A DNA stretch of 64,000 bases from Diphasiastrum complanatum (taxonomy: Eukaryota > Streptophyta > Lycopodiopsida > Lycopodiales > Lycopodiaceae), in the NCBI GenBank assembly GCA_029204225.1, contig MU832034.1, positions 1 through 64,000 of the forward strand, read 5' to 3'. Numbering within the stretch: the stretch's first letter is position 1; the number at the start of each line of letters is the position of its first letter. Shown here piece after piece: positions 9,900 to 21,756 of this stretch. The notes beneath the pieces were generated by a model, which made no database searches, had not been told where the DNA came from, and saw only the letters and a list, made by a program, of their open reading frames with translations. The translations under genes and the position numbers were made by a program.

Positions 9900-11137
9900 T
9901 TCAATGGTACCATGTGTAAATTTGTTTGATGTCTTTCCATGGATTGGAACATGCTTGGCAGAAGTTGTTGGTCTATCAAAAGTATTCCTCATATGATAGG
10001 TGATAGTGAATCAATACTGAAATGATTAGTTCGACCAAACACTATCGTATATTCTCTCAATAAACTTAAATTTATGGGTTAGAGGGTATCTGCTATGTAA
10101 CAGTATGCAATGCTCATTGTGTACTACCTATGGACGCTGATCATGTGCAGGCATGACTGTTCCTGTTTATGTGGCAGCTACACAGCATGCTTGCTTTCAA
10201 CAGCAAAGGAAAGGTATCAAAGTTGGAGTAGAAGCTCTTCTTATTGTGATCCTTGTCATAATTCTTACTTTGATTTTTCTTGAACTCCTATTTTTGGATA
10301 TGTATATCAGATATACTCTCAGCATGAAAGCAAGGCGGAATGACTTACAATTTTAATCTGCATATGTTGTTTCAGGACTCGCAGAAGACAATTCTAGAAA
10401 GGCAATGAAAAATGTACGGAGGTGCTTGTCTGTGATTTTGTTGGTGTGAAGGAGAAATCTGGGTGTCTAAGTAGCCACGGGCATAGACTCACCTATTAGG
10501 AAACCAAGCTGTCTATTTAAAAACAAATAAATGTATCATAAAGCAGCAAGAATCATGAAACAGACTAGGATGGCGGGTATAGGACAACGGACAAAGTTCA
10601 AAGAAATTTTGTTAGATAAAAAGCTTTTCAAGCGGGCATGGTTTTACACATCTGAAAGTGACTACACGGTCTTCTTGGAGTTTATTCTTTAACACAATAT
10701 GTAGCATTGCTGGCTTTTAATCATAGCATTTCAATCCTGTAAAAGCGTGTTTGCATTCTGCATTATAAGCATGTTCTATGTACAAGAACAGAAATCAGCA
10801 TATCAATGGGTTGATTCAGATGGGATGGGCTTGTGGGTTTTGAATAGCGTGGGTGTGGTTTGATCAGTTTTAAGCACTTCAGAACGCCTTTGAGATGTTT
10901 TCTTGCTAAAGCATGAAAACAGCTGTTATATATCTAGTGCAATTTTTGCACACTCTCAGGCAACAATAAATGCTTCTGGCTTCTTCCAGTTCTTTTGTCA
11001 CACCGTCTCCGTGTCAAGCGCAAATTGGTGGACTACAATTTTTTCAAAATTGTGGGAACATATTACCCCTATAATTTAAACTCGGTGTAACTTGTCTCTA
11101 GGTATAGTTCAGGGATGTTTAAAGTGCAAACAGACGA
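9900..11137. other. Intergenic; possible orphan exons
   Basis: Two stretches look exon-like: 10152-10217 between a CAG acceptor and a possible GTATC donor, and about 10380-10430 after TTTCAG. The frame at 10153-10356 encodes a hydrophobic segment (VGVEALLIVILVIILTLIFL) but lies mostly in the putative intron. I cannot assign a gene. Confidence 0.25.
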
Positions 11138-11187
11138 AATGTGCATCTCGGATGCACCGCCACTTTTAAAGTGCAAGCATCACTATG
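11138..11187. repeat. Direct repeat flanking a deleted copia element (left copy)
   Basis: GTGCATCTCGGATGCACCGCC followed by ACTTTTAAAGTGCAAGCAT resembles 12331-12380 (TCAATCTCAGATGCACTACC, ACTTTTGAAAGTGCATGCAT). The two copies bracket the copia fragment at 11190-12255. Too long and too diverged for a target-site duplication; more likely pieces of an older repeat split by the insertion. Confidence 0.5.
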
Positions 11188-11189
11188 TC

Positions 11190-12255
11190 AAATGCAATTC
11201 AACTGTTAGACAGTTAGCAGTTACAGCAGTTACACATGTCACAGTAATGTGAAGGTTTTGGCGGGTGTTGATCACGAGGAATGTGTGAATCAGGGGTAGC
11301 TTCAACACCTATGGAATCAGGCTTATGCTTAGAAGTCAGTATGTGTCCACAGAATGAAGAGGAACATGCACTAATGACATCCAAACCTTACAGAAGATTG
11401 GTTGGTTCCTTAATGTATGCGGCAATCTGCACTAGAGCAGATATATCCACAGTAGTGAAAGTTAACTCAGTTTTAAAATGATCCAGGTATTGCACACTGG
11501 AATGCAGCAAAAAGAGTCTTGAAGTATTTGCAGGGAACAATTGCACATGGCATAGTTTATTCAGGGACAGAGGCAAGGATAGCTGGTTATGCCGATTCAG
11601 ATTGGGGAGGAAATGCAGAGCAACAATTAGCTAGGCAAGCACTAAGCAGAGATCTGTTGTTTTGTCTACTACTAAAGCTGAGTATATGGCTTTGTGCCAT
11701 GCTTCGAAGGAGTACATGAGAATTAAAAATTTTAGCAATGAAATAGGAATTAAAATAGAAACCATTAGTTTACAGAGTGATAATCAAGGATGTACTTTTC
11801 TGTGTAAGAATGGATGTTTTCATAAGAGAAGTAAGCATATTAGTTTACAGTACCATTATGTTAAGAATATGGTACAGTCTGGAGAAATTAGTCTCAATTA
11901 TTATGCTACAAAAGACATGGTAGCAGATCTTATGACCAAGAATTTGGGTGAGGAAAGGTTTTATCATTTTAGAGATCTTATGGGAATTGAAGAAGATTTT
12001 GTAGAAGGATGAGTTTGAATTGTGGGAGAGATTGTTAGATGCGATTCAACTGTCAGCAGACAGTTAACAGTTACATGTCACAGTAATGTGAAGGTTTTGG
12101 CGGGTGTTAAAAGGAGGACACAACGTAAGCTAGAACCAATTTTGGTTGTCACTGATAGTGACATAAAACATTTTTCTTTGTACACAGTAGGAGCTCAGCT
12201 CTGTATCTTCCATTTTGCTTAGATCAATGAATACACATTGAGTGCAACTTTTTCA
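11190..12255 (+). mobile_element. Copia element with most of its interior deleted, LTR pieces at both ends
   Basis: Left LTR piece 11190-11270 (AATTCAACTGTTAGACAGTTA ... CACAGTAATGTGAAGGTTTTGG) is nearly the same as 12045-12115. Between them 11281-12012 encodes the reverse transcriptase C-terminus (YRRLVGSLMYAAICTRADIS), RNase H (YADSDWGGN, STKAEYMAL, SDNQGC) and the end signature KHISLQYHYVK ... KDMVADLMTK. A stop at 11479 and a frameshift near 11640-11665 break the frame. The 3' LTR starts at 12033 with TGTTAGATGC after the purine tract GTGGGAGAGA and probably ends near 12255. The element lacks gag, protease, integrase and most of reverse transcriptase. Confidence 0.8.
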
Positions 12256-12633
12256 TATGATGGTCGTTCGTACTAATTTTATTGCAATGCCATTGTTCTT
12301 CTGCATGTCTTAACTTCAATTAACACTAAAGTGCCATCAATCTCAGATGCACTACCACTTTTGAAAGTGCATGCATCCTTCAATACGGGCATTGTTGTGA
12401 AATTTTCAATTCCAAGATGTACAATACTTCAATGGTTACCATGGTCCCCATATTGTGGTATGTAAGCAAGAGAAGTAATTTTTTGCATGTTAGTAAAGGA
12501 TTTAACTCTATTTAAGTGAGTTAATGGATGTTGTGCACATCAAGGAACTATATTTTTGGACATTTTGGAACGAGACCTAATTCCAGGATGTCACAACTAG
12601 ATCTGCCTAACTTCCCACAAGTTCAGCCCAAAA

Positions 12634-12638
<5 letters not shown>

Positions 12639-12694
<56 letters not shown>
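12639..12694. repeat. (GA)n microsatellite
   Basis: GA run of about 55 bp with one ATA interruption near 12667. Confidence 0.95.
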
Positions 12695-12698
<4 letters not shown>

Positions 12699-12799
12699 CT
12701 TAATCATGGTGAGTGCACAAACCAACCTCTTGGAAGCTTTCTAATTCTTAAGAAAATTTTATTTCACTTTGACCTTATTAAAACAAAATCCTCCATTAT

Positions 12800-13150
12800 T
12801 ATTTGAAAATTGATTTTTTCAAGAATAATTGGACTTTCTTTGATCATGTCTAACCATGCCCTATTTGGTCTTCACTATACTTACCGTTTGTGGTGCATTG
12901 GGACTAGTTTGTTTCTTAGATTTACATGCAATAAAAGCCTAACATTATTCAAATCATATTTGAAAATTGATCTTGTATTCTAGTTAATGGTCTCAATTTG
13001 TTGACACCTATACTTTTGAAAACCACTTGGAAGCAATTTTTACTCTAGTGGACATAACCTTGCAACATTGTGCTTATATTATAATCCTATGCAAAGGTTC
13101 CATTATAATATATCTCAAATGGAGAACTAATTAAATGCCAACACATGGTG
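12800..13150 (+). repeat. Dispersed repeat, inverted partner at 40860-41200
   Basis: Reading forward here matches the reverse complement of 40860-41200. Matching landmarks include GATCATGTCTAACCATGCCC (12840), GACACCTATACTTTTGAAAA (13004) and ATGCAAAGGTTCCATTATAA (13090). No coding capacity is visible. The partner lies beside a gag relic, so both may be LTR or leader pieces of one retrotransposon family. Confidence 0.7.
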
Positions 13151-13159
13151 ATCAAAACA

Positions 13160-14700
13160 TGACACAATCTATCAACATAACTTAATGTTTCAATCAATTT
13201 GGTCACTATCGTGTAATACTTGCATGACCTTGGTTTTTGACGACCCATTAACCTTTTATAGTTCTCTATTGATTGTCACTCTTCATTATAAATTGTATAC
13301 CAACATACAACCGTATGTCATAGTTAAGTATCACTACAGACAATTCTTTCAAGTTTAAATAAATTTAGATTTCATATAGGGTGTATCATTCTATATTAGG
13401 GACATCAATTTTCAAAGTTCATATGTGTGGCATTATATAGTATATTTTACTCTACTCATAATATGATCAAGCTAACTCATTTCTACATCATCAGACATAC
13501 TCATCTCAAAAGATTGGTAATATTTTGAAGTCTTATTTTAACAACTTCAAATTGATTATTACAAACTTTGATTTGTACAATTTCCTTCCTTGCAAACACA
13601 TCAGATTTTGTGATCCATATCCCAAGGCTTTTGTGTAATATTTAGACCTTCTACAAAATATAATTGCATAGAATTGGATGATGAAAACTACATCAAAAAT
13701 TTGTGATGTCATTCCTACTCTTGATGGACATTCTAATTCAATTAAAGTCATTAAATCGTCAGCATTCTATCATATTTTGCCAAATCTATTAAAATCTGGT
13801 CACAATACACGCGAGATGGTTGTAAATGGAATTGGAAATATTTCAAAGAAATATGAACCAAAGCTATTGAAAGTTTCTATTTCCAAAAATGGCGATCATT
13901 GTAACATACAACCAAGAATTTTAAAAACTAGTGTGTTTAGAAATTCAAACAAATTTGCAAATCCACATCATCACACATCAAACGACATCTACTCCAACAC
14001 CTTGCATACGAACTTTGTCAAATATAAAAAATGAGAACCAAATGAATTTTCGAATTTTTATCAGCAAGGATCGTTAAGTATCATCGGTGAACGATTGGTC
14101 GAATGCCATGTCATAAGCTCCGTTATGGACTTGTAGTTGAACATATGTATCCTAAGTTGATAAAAAAAAGTGCACCACCTTGGCCAGTATGGTGTCTCCC
14201 TGTAAATCTTGTCTATAACGATGATCTCCACAATGCGGACATGTGCTCACCCCCTCAAACTCATCTCGATAAAAAAAATGCAATCATTGGGACATGCATG
14301 AATACTTTTCTAATCTGTGTTGACCTTTGACAACCTTTCTTGGCTTCTTGTCTTGACGTAGCCATGGTATTATTTTGTAGCAACATTTTTCGAAGCAAAT
14401 TGTAGTGACATGATATTTTTGTTAATTGGCATCACTATTTTTTTATTTCAAATCATAAAATAACATCGTGCTAGTGGGTGGGCCCGAGTTCGAGGGGCCG
14501 CTGAATCCCGCACTATTACACCTGAATTCCAACAGTACAATGGGGATTATGATCTAGGTGAACACATCTTTAACATTCAAGAGTGCACATGACACACAAG
14601 CTAAAGACCTTCACTAAGTAAGCACACTTCATGACTACTTTACACTTTACCAAATGGACTCATAAAGATCTAGTTGCTTAGAGCTTTCCAACAAACATCC
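13160..14700. other. Intergenic, no supported gene
   Basis: AT-rich. The 118-codon frame at 13678-14034 has no recognised domain, starts in repeat-like DNA and lacks a plausible gene context; I treat it as chance. A GTTCGAGGGGCC motif near 14494 recalls a Pol III B box but has no partner A box that I can see. Confidence 0.4.
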
Positions 14701-14717
14701 ATCATTATTACTAATTA

Positions 14718-14802
14718 CCCAACGGGGTTGGCTCAAATGGTTAGCTTGGCATCCAAAGTTTCTTTGGTCCCAGGTTCGAGCCTCCCCTTGGAAACCAAGA
14801 AG
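14718..14802 (+). mobile_element. Short tRNA-derived SINE, copy 1
   Basis: An 85-bp insert is flanked by a perfect 15-bp target-site duplication, CATTATTACTAATTA, at 14703-14717 and 14803-14817. It contains an A-box-like TGGCTCAAATGGTTAG and a B box GGTTCGAGCC that fits GGTTCGANNCC exactly. It starts CCCAACGGGG and ends GGAAACCAAGAAG. It is little more than the tRNA-like head, with no long body or poly(A) tail. Copy 2 at 18784 is nearly the same in sequence. Confidence 0.85.
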
Positions 14803-14819
14803 CATTATTACTAATTAGC

Positions 14820-15930
14820 AACATGGCAAAAAAAAATCCCATGCATTGTATTCAACTTTCAAGCAAACATATCCTTGGTATCTATCTTAAATCTGGTTGG
14901 AGATACCCATTAGCTAATTTATTTGTTGTATCACTGACATTGTAACGGCATGATTTACTTCATAGGTAAGTGGGGCCCCCTTTTCCTCAATCACTGCCTC
15001 CACTTCTCAATCCCATGGCCCTTGCAAGAGAACAAGGCATGCTGGGGGTACTGACCCGATGACAAGAATGTGGGCATTCTGGCCGGACAACGAACTGCGG
15101 GTTTGAAATAGATCTGGACTCTGGAGATCCGAGAAACTCGTTGTTTAGGCTATGGAGGCAGGGATGGATATGGTCGCGCTGGAGCTGACAGCGTGCTGGA
15201 TCTGGTGGGCGCAGATCAGAATCAGATTTTTCCCTAGAAGTCTGCTTTGACAGTAGTAAGTACTAAGAATGTGCCAGCATTTAGAGCAACAGAAAAAGAA
15301 CTGAAGGTCAGCGTGGGAGTTGAGTAATGTTGGAGCATGATGATGAGCAAAGAGCCTTGCAGTTTGACATTTGACAGCCGTATTGACCATCAAACGCCAT
15401 TTTGGTCATAAAATACAGCGTCGTAAGAATTTGGCCGTCATAGCATACATGCACATTCAATTCAAAAACGTCATTTTGACATGCGCCTTTGTTTTTTAAC
15501 TTATATATTCACAATAAATATATTACACACATCACTTGAAACTTCATAAAAGTTTCAACACAAACTTTGACATTCATGATTCAACTTTCAGCCCTTCCAA
15601 GTTGACGACTCATCTTTGAAATTAGTACCCATCTCTAAACAATCAAATGTCATTTCAGGTTTGAAGGTCAAATGGTTTTTAAAACGGTCACTGAAAAAAA
15701 GCATGAGAGGCAGTCTAAACTGTCAAACTGCAAGGCTGCGTGCACTAAGACCTGCCCTCAAGGCTCACGGTTGCACCCCCGTTGTAGTTTTAACTTTTCG
15801 ATGCACAGCCAATGTGTAGGATGTCCAAAACCAGCTTTGTAATCTCTAGTCTTGTGAGGAAGTAAAAATGTGGTATAGAGTGTGAGTTTGGAGGGTGCTG
15901 TTTTAGAAGACGGCGGAAAAAACTTTAATA
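14820..15930. other. Intergenic, no supported gene
   Basis: Mixed composition with no domain-bearing frame. A fairly long minus-strand frame at 15145-15393 shows no family signature. Confidence 0.4.
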
Positions 15931-17180
15931 CTTGTCAAACGGAGGTCATCTTGTTTGCTTTGCAAGGGTATTTGCTTAGTCTCGTGCGTCCGGTGCCCGC
16001 CTGAGCTCGGGACCACTTTTTCAGCGGGTACCACTTTCTTGCGAGCCCGTTAGAGGTGTGGCTCCCACTGGGTCCCGAGCCCGAGGCCACCTTTTCGGTG
16101 GGAACCAAGGGTGTGGTCCTGGGACCCACCATTTTTGTTGGGCGCCACAATTTTCACAAGCACCTGGCTGCGCCGGCGCCTCAAAGGGCGCTGGGACTTG
16201 AGCAGTTTCCCCAACACGCGCTTAAGTCTAACATTCATCCATCATGCACTTACGTAAAAGCTAACTTAAAAAACGTAACAGGCTTAACCATTCAGACTTA
16301 AGAAAACTGGAATCCCAACCAACCTGAAAGCCAACTTAGAATGCGTCCCCAAAAGGTAACCAAAGGCAAAGACAAGTCACACATGAAACCTGAGGCATAG
16401 TGGTTGCCAAATTGACCAAATGGCATAGCGGCGAGCCACACGTCCGTAACGTGGACCCTTAGGCGACGGCGACGCAAAAATGTAGTAGTAAGGGTCCTTC
16501 CACTTTGACTAGTCCCGGAGGCGAAACCGAAATGGTAATCATCCCCAAGGATCAACTTTATTAAATTGGAAGAAGTTACTTCATACATAGACTAACTGGT
16601 CCAGGGGCCACCAACACGTGCTGGGCATTGTGTCTGGCTCGTGCTGGTAGAGGGAGCTGAGACCTGGCGACTGGATTCCTGGCGTTGATTGAGCTACCCA
16701 AGTTTCTGTCTGTTGGACTCCTCCCTACAGTTCTAGTGTGATTCGGCGCGCCCCCTCTATCCTGGAATATAGTGCTTTCTAGTAAAGCATGCTTTTCTAT
16801 ACTTAGTTTTTATTTTGCTGATTAAGTCTGGCAAGCCTGGCAGAATCAGTCTGTCTCCCAGACATGGGTCCCGGGAGCCGTCCCAGCGGCAGAATCAACT
16901 CGGTTCCTGACTAGGCCATGACTTGAGCTCCAGAGCTAGCTCATGACTTGTGACTACGACTGGCTCACCACAGGTCAGAGGCTCAGTCCTTGACTTTCTA
17001 ACTTGCTCTAGGACCTTAGGGAGCGTCACCCCTTAGAGTCTTACAGGGCACACTGGGTGCACCCGAGTCAGCTTTACAACAGCGTGGGTGTCCCGGCTGG
17101 CCTACGCCCGTGGGCCTAGGCCGGGGAGCCATTTTTTGACTGGCACCACAAATTTTTCACGAGCACGGCACTCACGCATA
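15930..17180. repeat. GC-rich island with internal imperfect repeats
   Basis: GC content is clearly above the surrounding DNA. A block of the form GGGACCACTTTTTCRGYGGG, then CGAGCCCG, recurs in altered form near 16009, 16035, 16075, 16119 and again near 17129-17160 (GGGAGCCATTTTTTGACTGG, CACGAGCAC). No coding frame is convincing. It may be an LTR or tandemly structured regulatory region of an unrecognised element. Confidence 0.4.
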
Positions 17181-17912
17181 CATGTCATACAACATGCATT
17201 TTCATTATATATGCAAGCACATTGCTTTCTCCCAAAGAATTAGGGGATAAATTGAGCCATGCCACATGGCAAGCAATTAGGGAGGAGGCCGGGGCAGAGC
17301 AACAGACAGCAACACGACGCACCTAGGGACACAGGTCGGGAGCCGAAGTAGGTCACGACCAAACAAGGACGTGCCAATAAGAGACAGGGCTTTGCAAGGA
17401 AGCTTGTGCTTACACAAATTTAATCATCACTTATATTGCAACAGAATGGAGAACTATAGATCACACTTAGGGAGGCGGGTAAACCTTCACAACAACCTCA
17501 CTACTCCTCCTCATGTCACATGGAGGTTACTGTTTACAGCAGGAGAAGGAAAACAAATAGTTCTACTTTTTGACTCCTTAACTGTTCACTCCCCACATCC
17601 CCCTCTCTCTCACTAAATAGTGACTTCAAGTTTTCATACTCTCCGACTCCTTGCTTCTCAAGGGATTTTCAAGGGAACATTGTATAGGTGATGCGAGCCA
17701 ACGGACCAGAATGCCAGATTCAATGGTTGGAAACATTCTAGTACAATTCCCTTATGGTAAGATGAAAAATATCACTAACTTATCACACATGCACATGCAC
17801 ATAGTTGAGTGGCAGTTTGACGTACACATTTATCACAGGTGCAAGAGGAATTGCTCAAAGACAACAATTGAAAATTTAAAAATCTCAAGCATGTGTGGGT
17901 GTTTGAATAATA
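17181..17912. other. Intergenic, no supported gene
   Basis: Frames at 17371-17616 and 17651-17917 show no recognised domain. I see no splice-supported gene structure. Confidence 0.4.
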
Positions 17913-18405
17913 TGTAAGATATTGGATTTGTACATCCTACATACATTGATCAAGATTGCCTTGAGATACAAATCAAGACTTCAATTTCTCTCGCCTTGGT
18001 CTTGAGTCTAGGTCAAATGCCTCGAAATCAAGAAACTGACCCATGAGTTTTGAAGATCTAGTTCAATATCTCAACCACTAGGTTTGTGAATTGTCAGAGT
18101 AGATAATTCCAGTTTATCTAAACACTTGACCAATACTGCTATTTTTAGTAATTTGTTATACGTTGCTTTATTTATATAGTATGTGTCAGTAAGTGGATAG
18201 AGAGTCAAGACACGACCAAACTGCCATGCGACGGTACCCCCCAAAAAATTAGGCTATTTAGATGTACTCTACTTTCTCTCTTGTGAATACACTCTGTAGA
18301 TAAGCTTTTGGGGTTGGTGTGTGCTCTTCTTACGTTTTGTTGAATATAAGTTGATGGCTAGGCTGTGACAAGTACTTTCAGAAACTGCTAGATCGATCCT
18401 TAACA
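17913..18405 (+). mobile_element. Copia-type LTR (5' LTR of a lost element)
   Basis: The right edge is firm: CTTAACA at 18399-18405 is directly followed by a primer-binding site. A TATA-like TTTATATAGTATG lies near 18171. The left edge, TGTAAGATATTGG at 17913, is a guess based on the usual TG start. Only a short, non-coding leader follows; the nearest gag on this strand is at 20063. Confidence 0.45.
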
Positions 18406-18417
18406 TGGTATCAGAGC
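18406..18417 (+). promoter_or_regulatory. Primer-binding site, initiator Met-tRNA type
   Basis: TGGTATCAGAGC matches the complement of the 3' end of plant initiator Met-tRNA, the standard primer of copia elements. Confidence 0.8.
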
Positions 18418-18783
18418 CTGAGACAAAGGCAATTTGACGTATTATGGAAGGAGCCGGGCAAAAGCCATTCTACCCGGTAAGGATTTCCAAAAAAATTTGG
18501 GCGAGGCCCAAGAGAATTTTTTTCAAAAGCACATTACGAAGCATAATAGGCAGGTTTGACTTTGATTGACCAACACAAATGTGCCAGGTGGTAGCTGTAC
18601 GAAATCCGTACGGACGGGCACAAAGAGGCAAAAAAAAAGAAGCAAAATGTGCCTTTGAAAAAAACACATGCATTTTCTGCTTTTTAATCTATTTAAAAAT
18701 GGGCAAAATATGCAACGGTATCCATTAGGAAAGGAGGAAGCCGAATTCTTAGAGAATTCGAAGAATCGATGATGGTTGACATG

Positions 18784-18877
18784 CTTGTTGGTTTCCAAGG
18801 GGAGGCTCGAACCTGGGACCAAAGAAACTTTGGATGCCAAAGCTAACCAATTGAGCCAACCCCGTTGGGTCTCTTCA
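18784..18877 (-). mobile_element. Short tRNA-derived SINE, copy 2 (inverted)
   Basis: A 94-bp insert is flanked by a perfect 17-bp target-site duplication, CGATGATGGTTGACATG, at 18767-18783 and 18878-18894. On the minus strand it reads through the same head as copy 1, with A-box TGGCTCAATTGGTTAG and B box GGTTCGAGCC, and ends GGAAACCAACAAG. It is about nine bases longer at the 5' side than copy 1. It lies in the leader region between the LTR at 17913 and the gag at 20063. Confidence 0.85.
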
Positions 18878-19371
18878 CGATGATGGTTGACATGGCATGG
18901 CAATCATTCAACTCGTGTGGTAGGAGTGAATAATTTGATTGAGCAGGATCAATTTCTGTGTTTCCATTGGGGTTAAGCTTGAAGAGGTTTGAAGCGGTTA
19001 AACTCTGAGCTTTTTGGTGAAGAACAGGCTTTGGGTAGAAATTCATTACATTTGTTACCACACCGACTCGCAAACATTGGAACCAGCTGAAAGCCAATAG
19101 TAGGGCAACCTATAGTAACTCTAAGTCTACCTCAGAACGTCAGAGAAAAGTGTGGAATTACTCACGGAAGCTGTAAAACATCTGATTTTCCTTTACAAAA
19201 GTTGAGATTTCTCTCAATCCTAAACAGTTTTTGGACTTGTAAAGATTTACAAGGAGGCACGTATGCAGTGCGACCTGGCTGGCAAAATGGCCGTGGACCA
19301 CCGTAGAGAATTGAGAGAGCCATTCCAACTTGCAAAAGGCAGCTTTTTCAAACCCTTGGAAGCCATAGTTG

Positions 19372-19377
<6 letters not shown>

Positions 19378-19404
<27 letters not shown>
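19378..19404. repeat. (GA)n microsatellite
   Basis: GA run of about 27 bp. The surrounding open frames on the minus strand (19158-19579) owe much of their length to this run and show no domain. Confidence 0.95.
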
Positions 19405-19408
<4 letters not shown>

Positions 19409-20062
19409 CGACAGGCTCGCGCGCTCTAAACCGGAGCAAGGCCATAGCGGCTGGAAGTGTGTATTTGCCCCTTGGTGTGGTTTCAGTGTGCGAAAAGCCA
19501 TTGGATCCTGCGCCTGATGGATTGATGGTCGAGATGAATTTGTTATAGGCCATTGGATCAAGTTAGGTTGTTGGATCATTCCTTATTAGCACACTTCAGA
19601 TAAGAGGACCTAAAGTGCAATAAGCACTTCAATTTCATAAAAAAAAAATTAGTTTGAATATGGAGTTGGGTTCAAAGTGTTTGAAGGCTGAAGTCCTTTC
19701 AGTGTGAAGAACTGTGAAGAACTGGTTTTGCCCTTATTTTAGCCGCTTTTATCCATTTTGACCCAAACGAAGGGCACCATGATTGTACCTGCAACTATAG
19801 TACCCAAAAACAGAGTGATTGTCGTGCAGAAACCTCTTGGTGTGTGTCAACAAAAATTTGCCCCTTTTAGAGAGTGGCTAGTTGGCAATACACGGCAGAA
19901 GGCATTCACAATTTGGCAAAAAATTTGGCTTTTAATTTGCCATCTAAGCGGGGAGAAGCTTGGTAAGGCAAAAATAGTAGGTCATTATTTCAACTTTCTA
20001 ACGTTGCCATTGTACTTGGGACACCTTTTTTAGCCTACAGGTGTGTGTTTGGACCATTTGGG

Positions 20063-21345
20063 ATGGCAAGTGCGAGTGAGTCGAGTTTGGGCGAAGCTAG
20101 CAAGTTGGACAACATTTTCAACTATAGCATATGGAAATTCAAAATGAAGCTCATGGAAAAAGAGTTGTGGGACATTGTGACGGGCATGAAAGTAAGGCCA
20201 AACACAACTCCAATAGACACGCGGGCCTACGACAAGAAGGCGCAAAGGGTGTTGTCCCTAATCAATTTGTCGATCAAGGACTATGTCATTGCACATATTA
20301 GTAAAGCTGTGATGGCAAGAAGTGATTGGGAAGCACTTATGATGCAATATCAAAGAGCTAACCCATCGTGGATAATGTTCTTGAGAACAAAGATACATAC
20401 TATTTGCATGGAGGAAGGTGAGAATGCAAGTGCCTACTTTACATGCATCAAGAAATTGAGAGCCCAACTCATTGCCATTGGTGAACCAATATGTGATGCT
20501 GAATTGGTGCATGCGGCGATGAATGGGCTGACAGAACCATATCAAGTATTTGTCAGTGGCATTGCATTGAGGGAGAGACTACCTATATTTGAGGATCTTC
20601 ATGGCATTGCCTTATAAGAGGAACATAGACGTGAATTAGTGCAGGCACACCAACCACCAGTAGAAGATCAGACTATGATGTCAAAGGAAAAACATAAATA
20701 CAAAAAGCAACCAAGCAAATCGAATGTTGATGAAGATGATCAAGGATTATCGTCTGGGAAAAAGAATAAGGGCAAGTGCTTCTATTGTCAAAACTTCAAG
20801 CCATTCCAAGAGATTGTCGCAAGAAGAAGGCGGACATCAAGCAGGGCAAAGTGAAGGAATTACCAATATTGTCGAGGATGATGTTGAAAGTGACAATGTT
20901 GATCCTATTTAGCACAAAATTCATGACTGTGTTGACATCACAAGACTCAGGGGATTATGAGCATTGGTTCATGGACTCAGAAGCGACAAGATATATGACA
21001 AGCAACAAGTCCTGGTTTAAAGACCTGAAGTTGATGGATGGCGGGGACAAGGTTGTGCAAGTAAATGGAGATGAGTGCCAGATTCGGGCCATTGGCATCA
21101 TACCCATACCATTTCCTGATGGTCAAATCAATGTAATTGAAAATATCTTGTATGTTTCTAGCTTGCAGAAAAGTCTACTTTCTGTTGGAACAATGACTGG
21201 TCATATGCTAAAAGTTGAATTTAGCAATAAGTAAATGCCAAATCAAGGATGTTAGACAGAGTTCCAAAGTGATTGCTGATGGATTTCATGACAAGTCACA
21301 TGGCTTTTACAAGATAAATGTAGTGGTTTCCAAGTGTAATGTGTA
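20063..21345 (+). pseudogene. Copia Gag-protease relic
   Basis: From the ATG at 20063 the frame encodes a UBN2-type Gag (NYSIWKFKMKLMEKELWDIV, SDWEALMMQY, GENASAYFTCIKKLRAQL). A stop at 20615 and a frameshift near 20800 inside the zinc-knuckle region (KCFYCQNF) break it. The protease region reads HWFMDSEATRYMTSNKSWF, so the usual DSGA catalytic motif has Glu in place of Gly, and continues to SSLQKSLLSVGTMT. Integrase and reverse transcriptase are absent. The ORF would be the first product of a copia polyprotein; here it cannot be functional. Confidence 0.8.
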
Positions 21346-21349
21346 GGGT

Positions 21350-21756
21350 GTAGAGAATGTGGATGAGCAGCGTTCTGCCTATCAAAAGGGTAATTAGTTC
21401 CACTAGGATAGAGCTCTAAATATAATCTAGTTGTCTACTTTATTTGTTTTCTAAAACTAATACTACTTTACCCCAACTAACTAATTCTAGCCACACTACA
21501 ATAACATCAAGTAAAGAGAGAGGGAGAGAAGAGAATGCCCTTGGCCATTTCAATCATTTGCCACCAAAGAGTTTCCTTCGCCATGTACCGTTTAAAGCTT
21601 TTGTTATCGGAGCTCATACTCATAGCTTCTCTTTGTTGCTTGTCTCCTCCAAGCAATGCAATGACTTCTTTCTTCCTGTGACAATATGTCAATTTGTGTC
21701 AGTTGAAAGATGCTATTATTGCATGTTTAGAACATGAATGGTTAGGAGTTGCAAAC
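21350..21756. other. Intergenic, no supported gene
   Basis: Frames on both strands around 21444-21737 are mirror shadows of each other without a recognised domain. Confidence 0.35.

Noticed and set aside
13678-14034. 118-codon plus-strand frame as a gene
   Set aside because: No domain, no promoter or splice context, lies in repeat-like AT-rich DNA.
14480-14515. tRNA or third SINE copy at GTTCGAGGGGCC
   Set aside because: No matching A box, no cloverleaf and no flanking duplication found.
19158-19579. Two long minus-strand frames as genes
   Set aside because: Overlapping frames sustained by the GA microsatellite; no recognisable protein.
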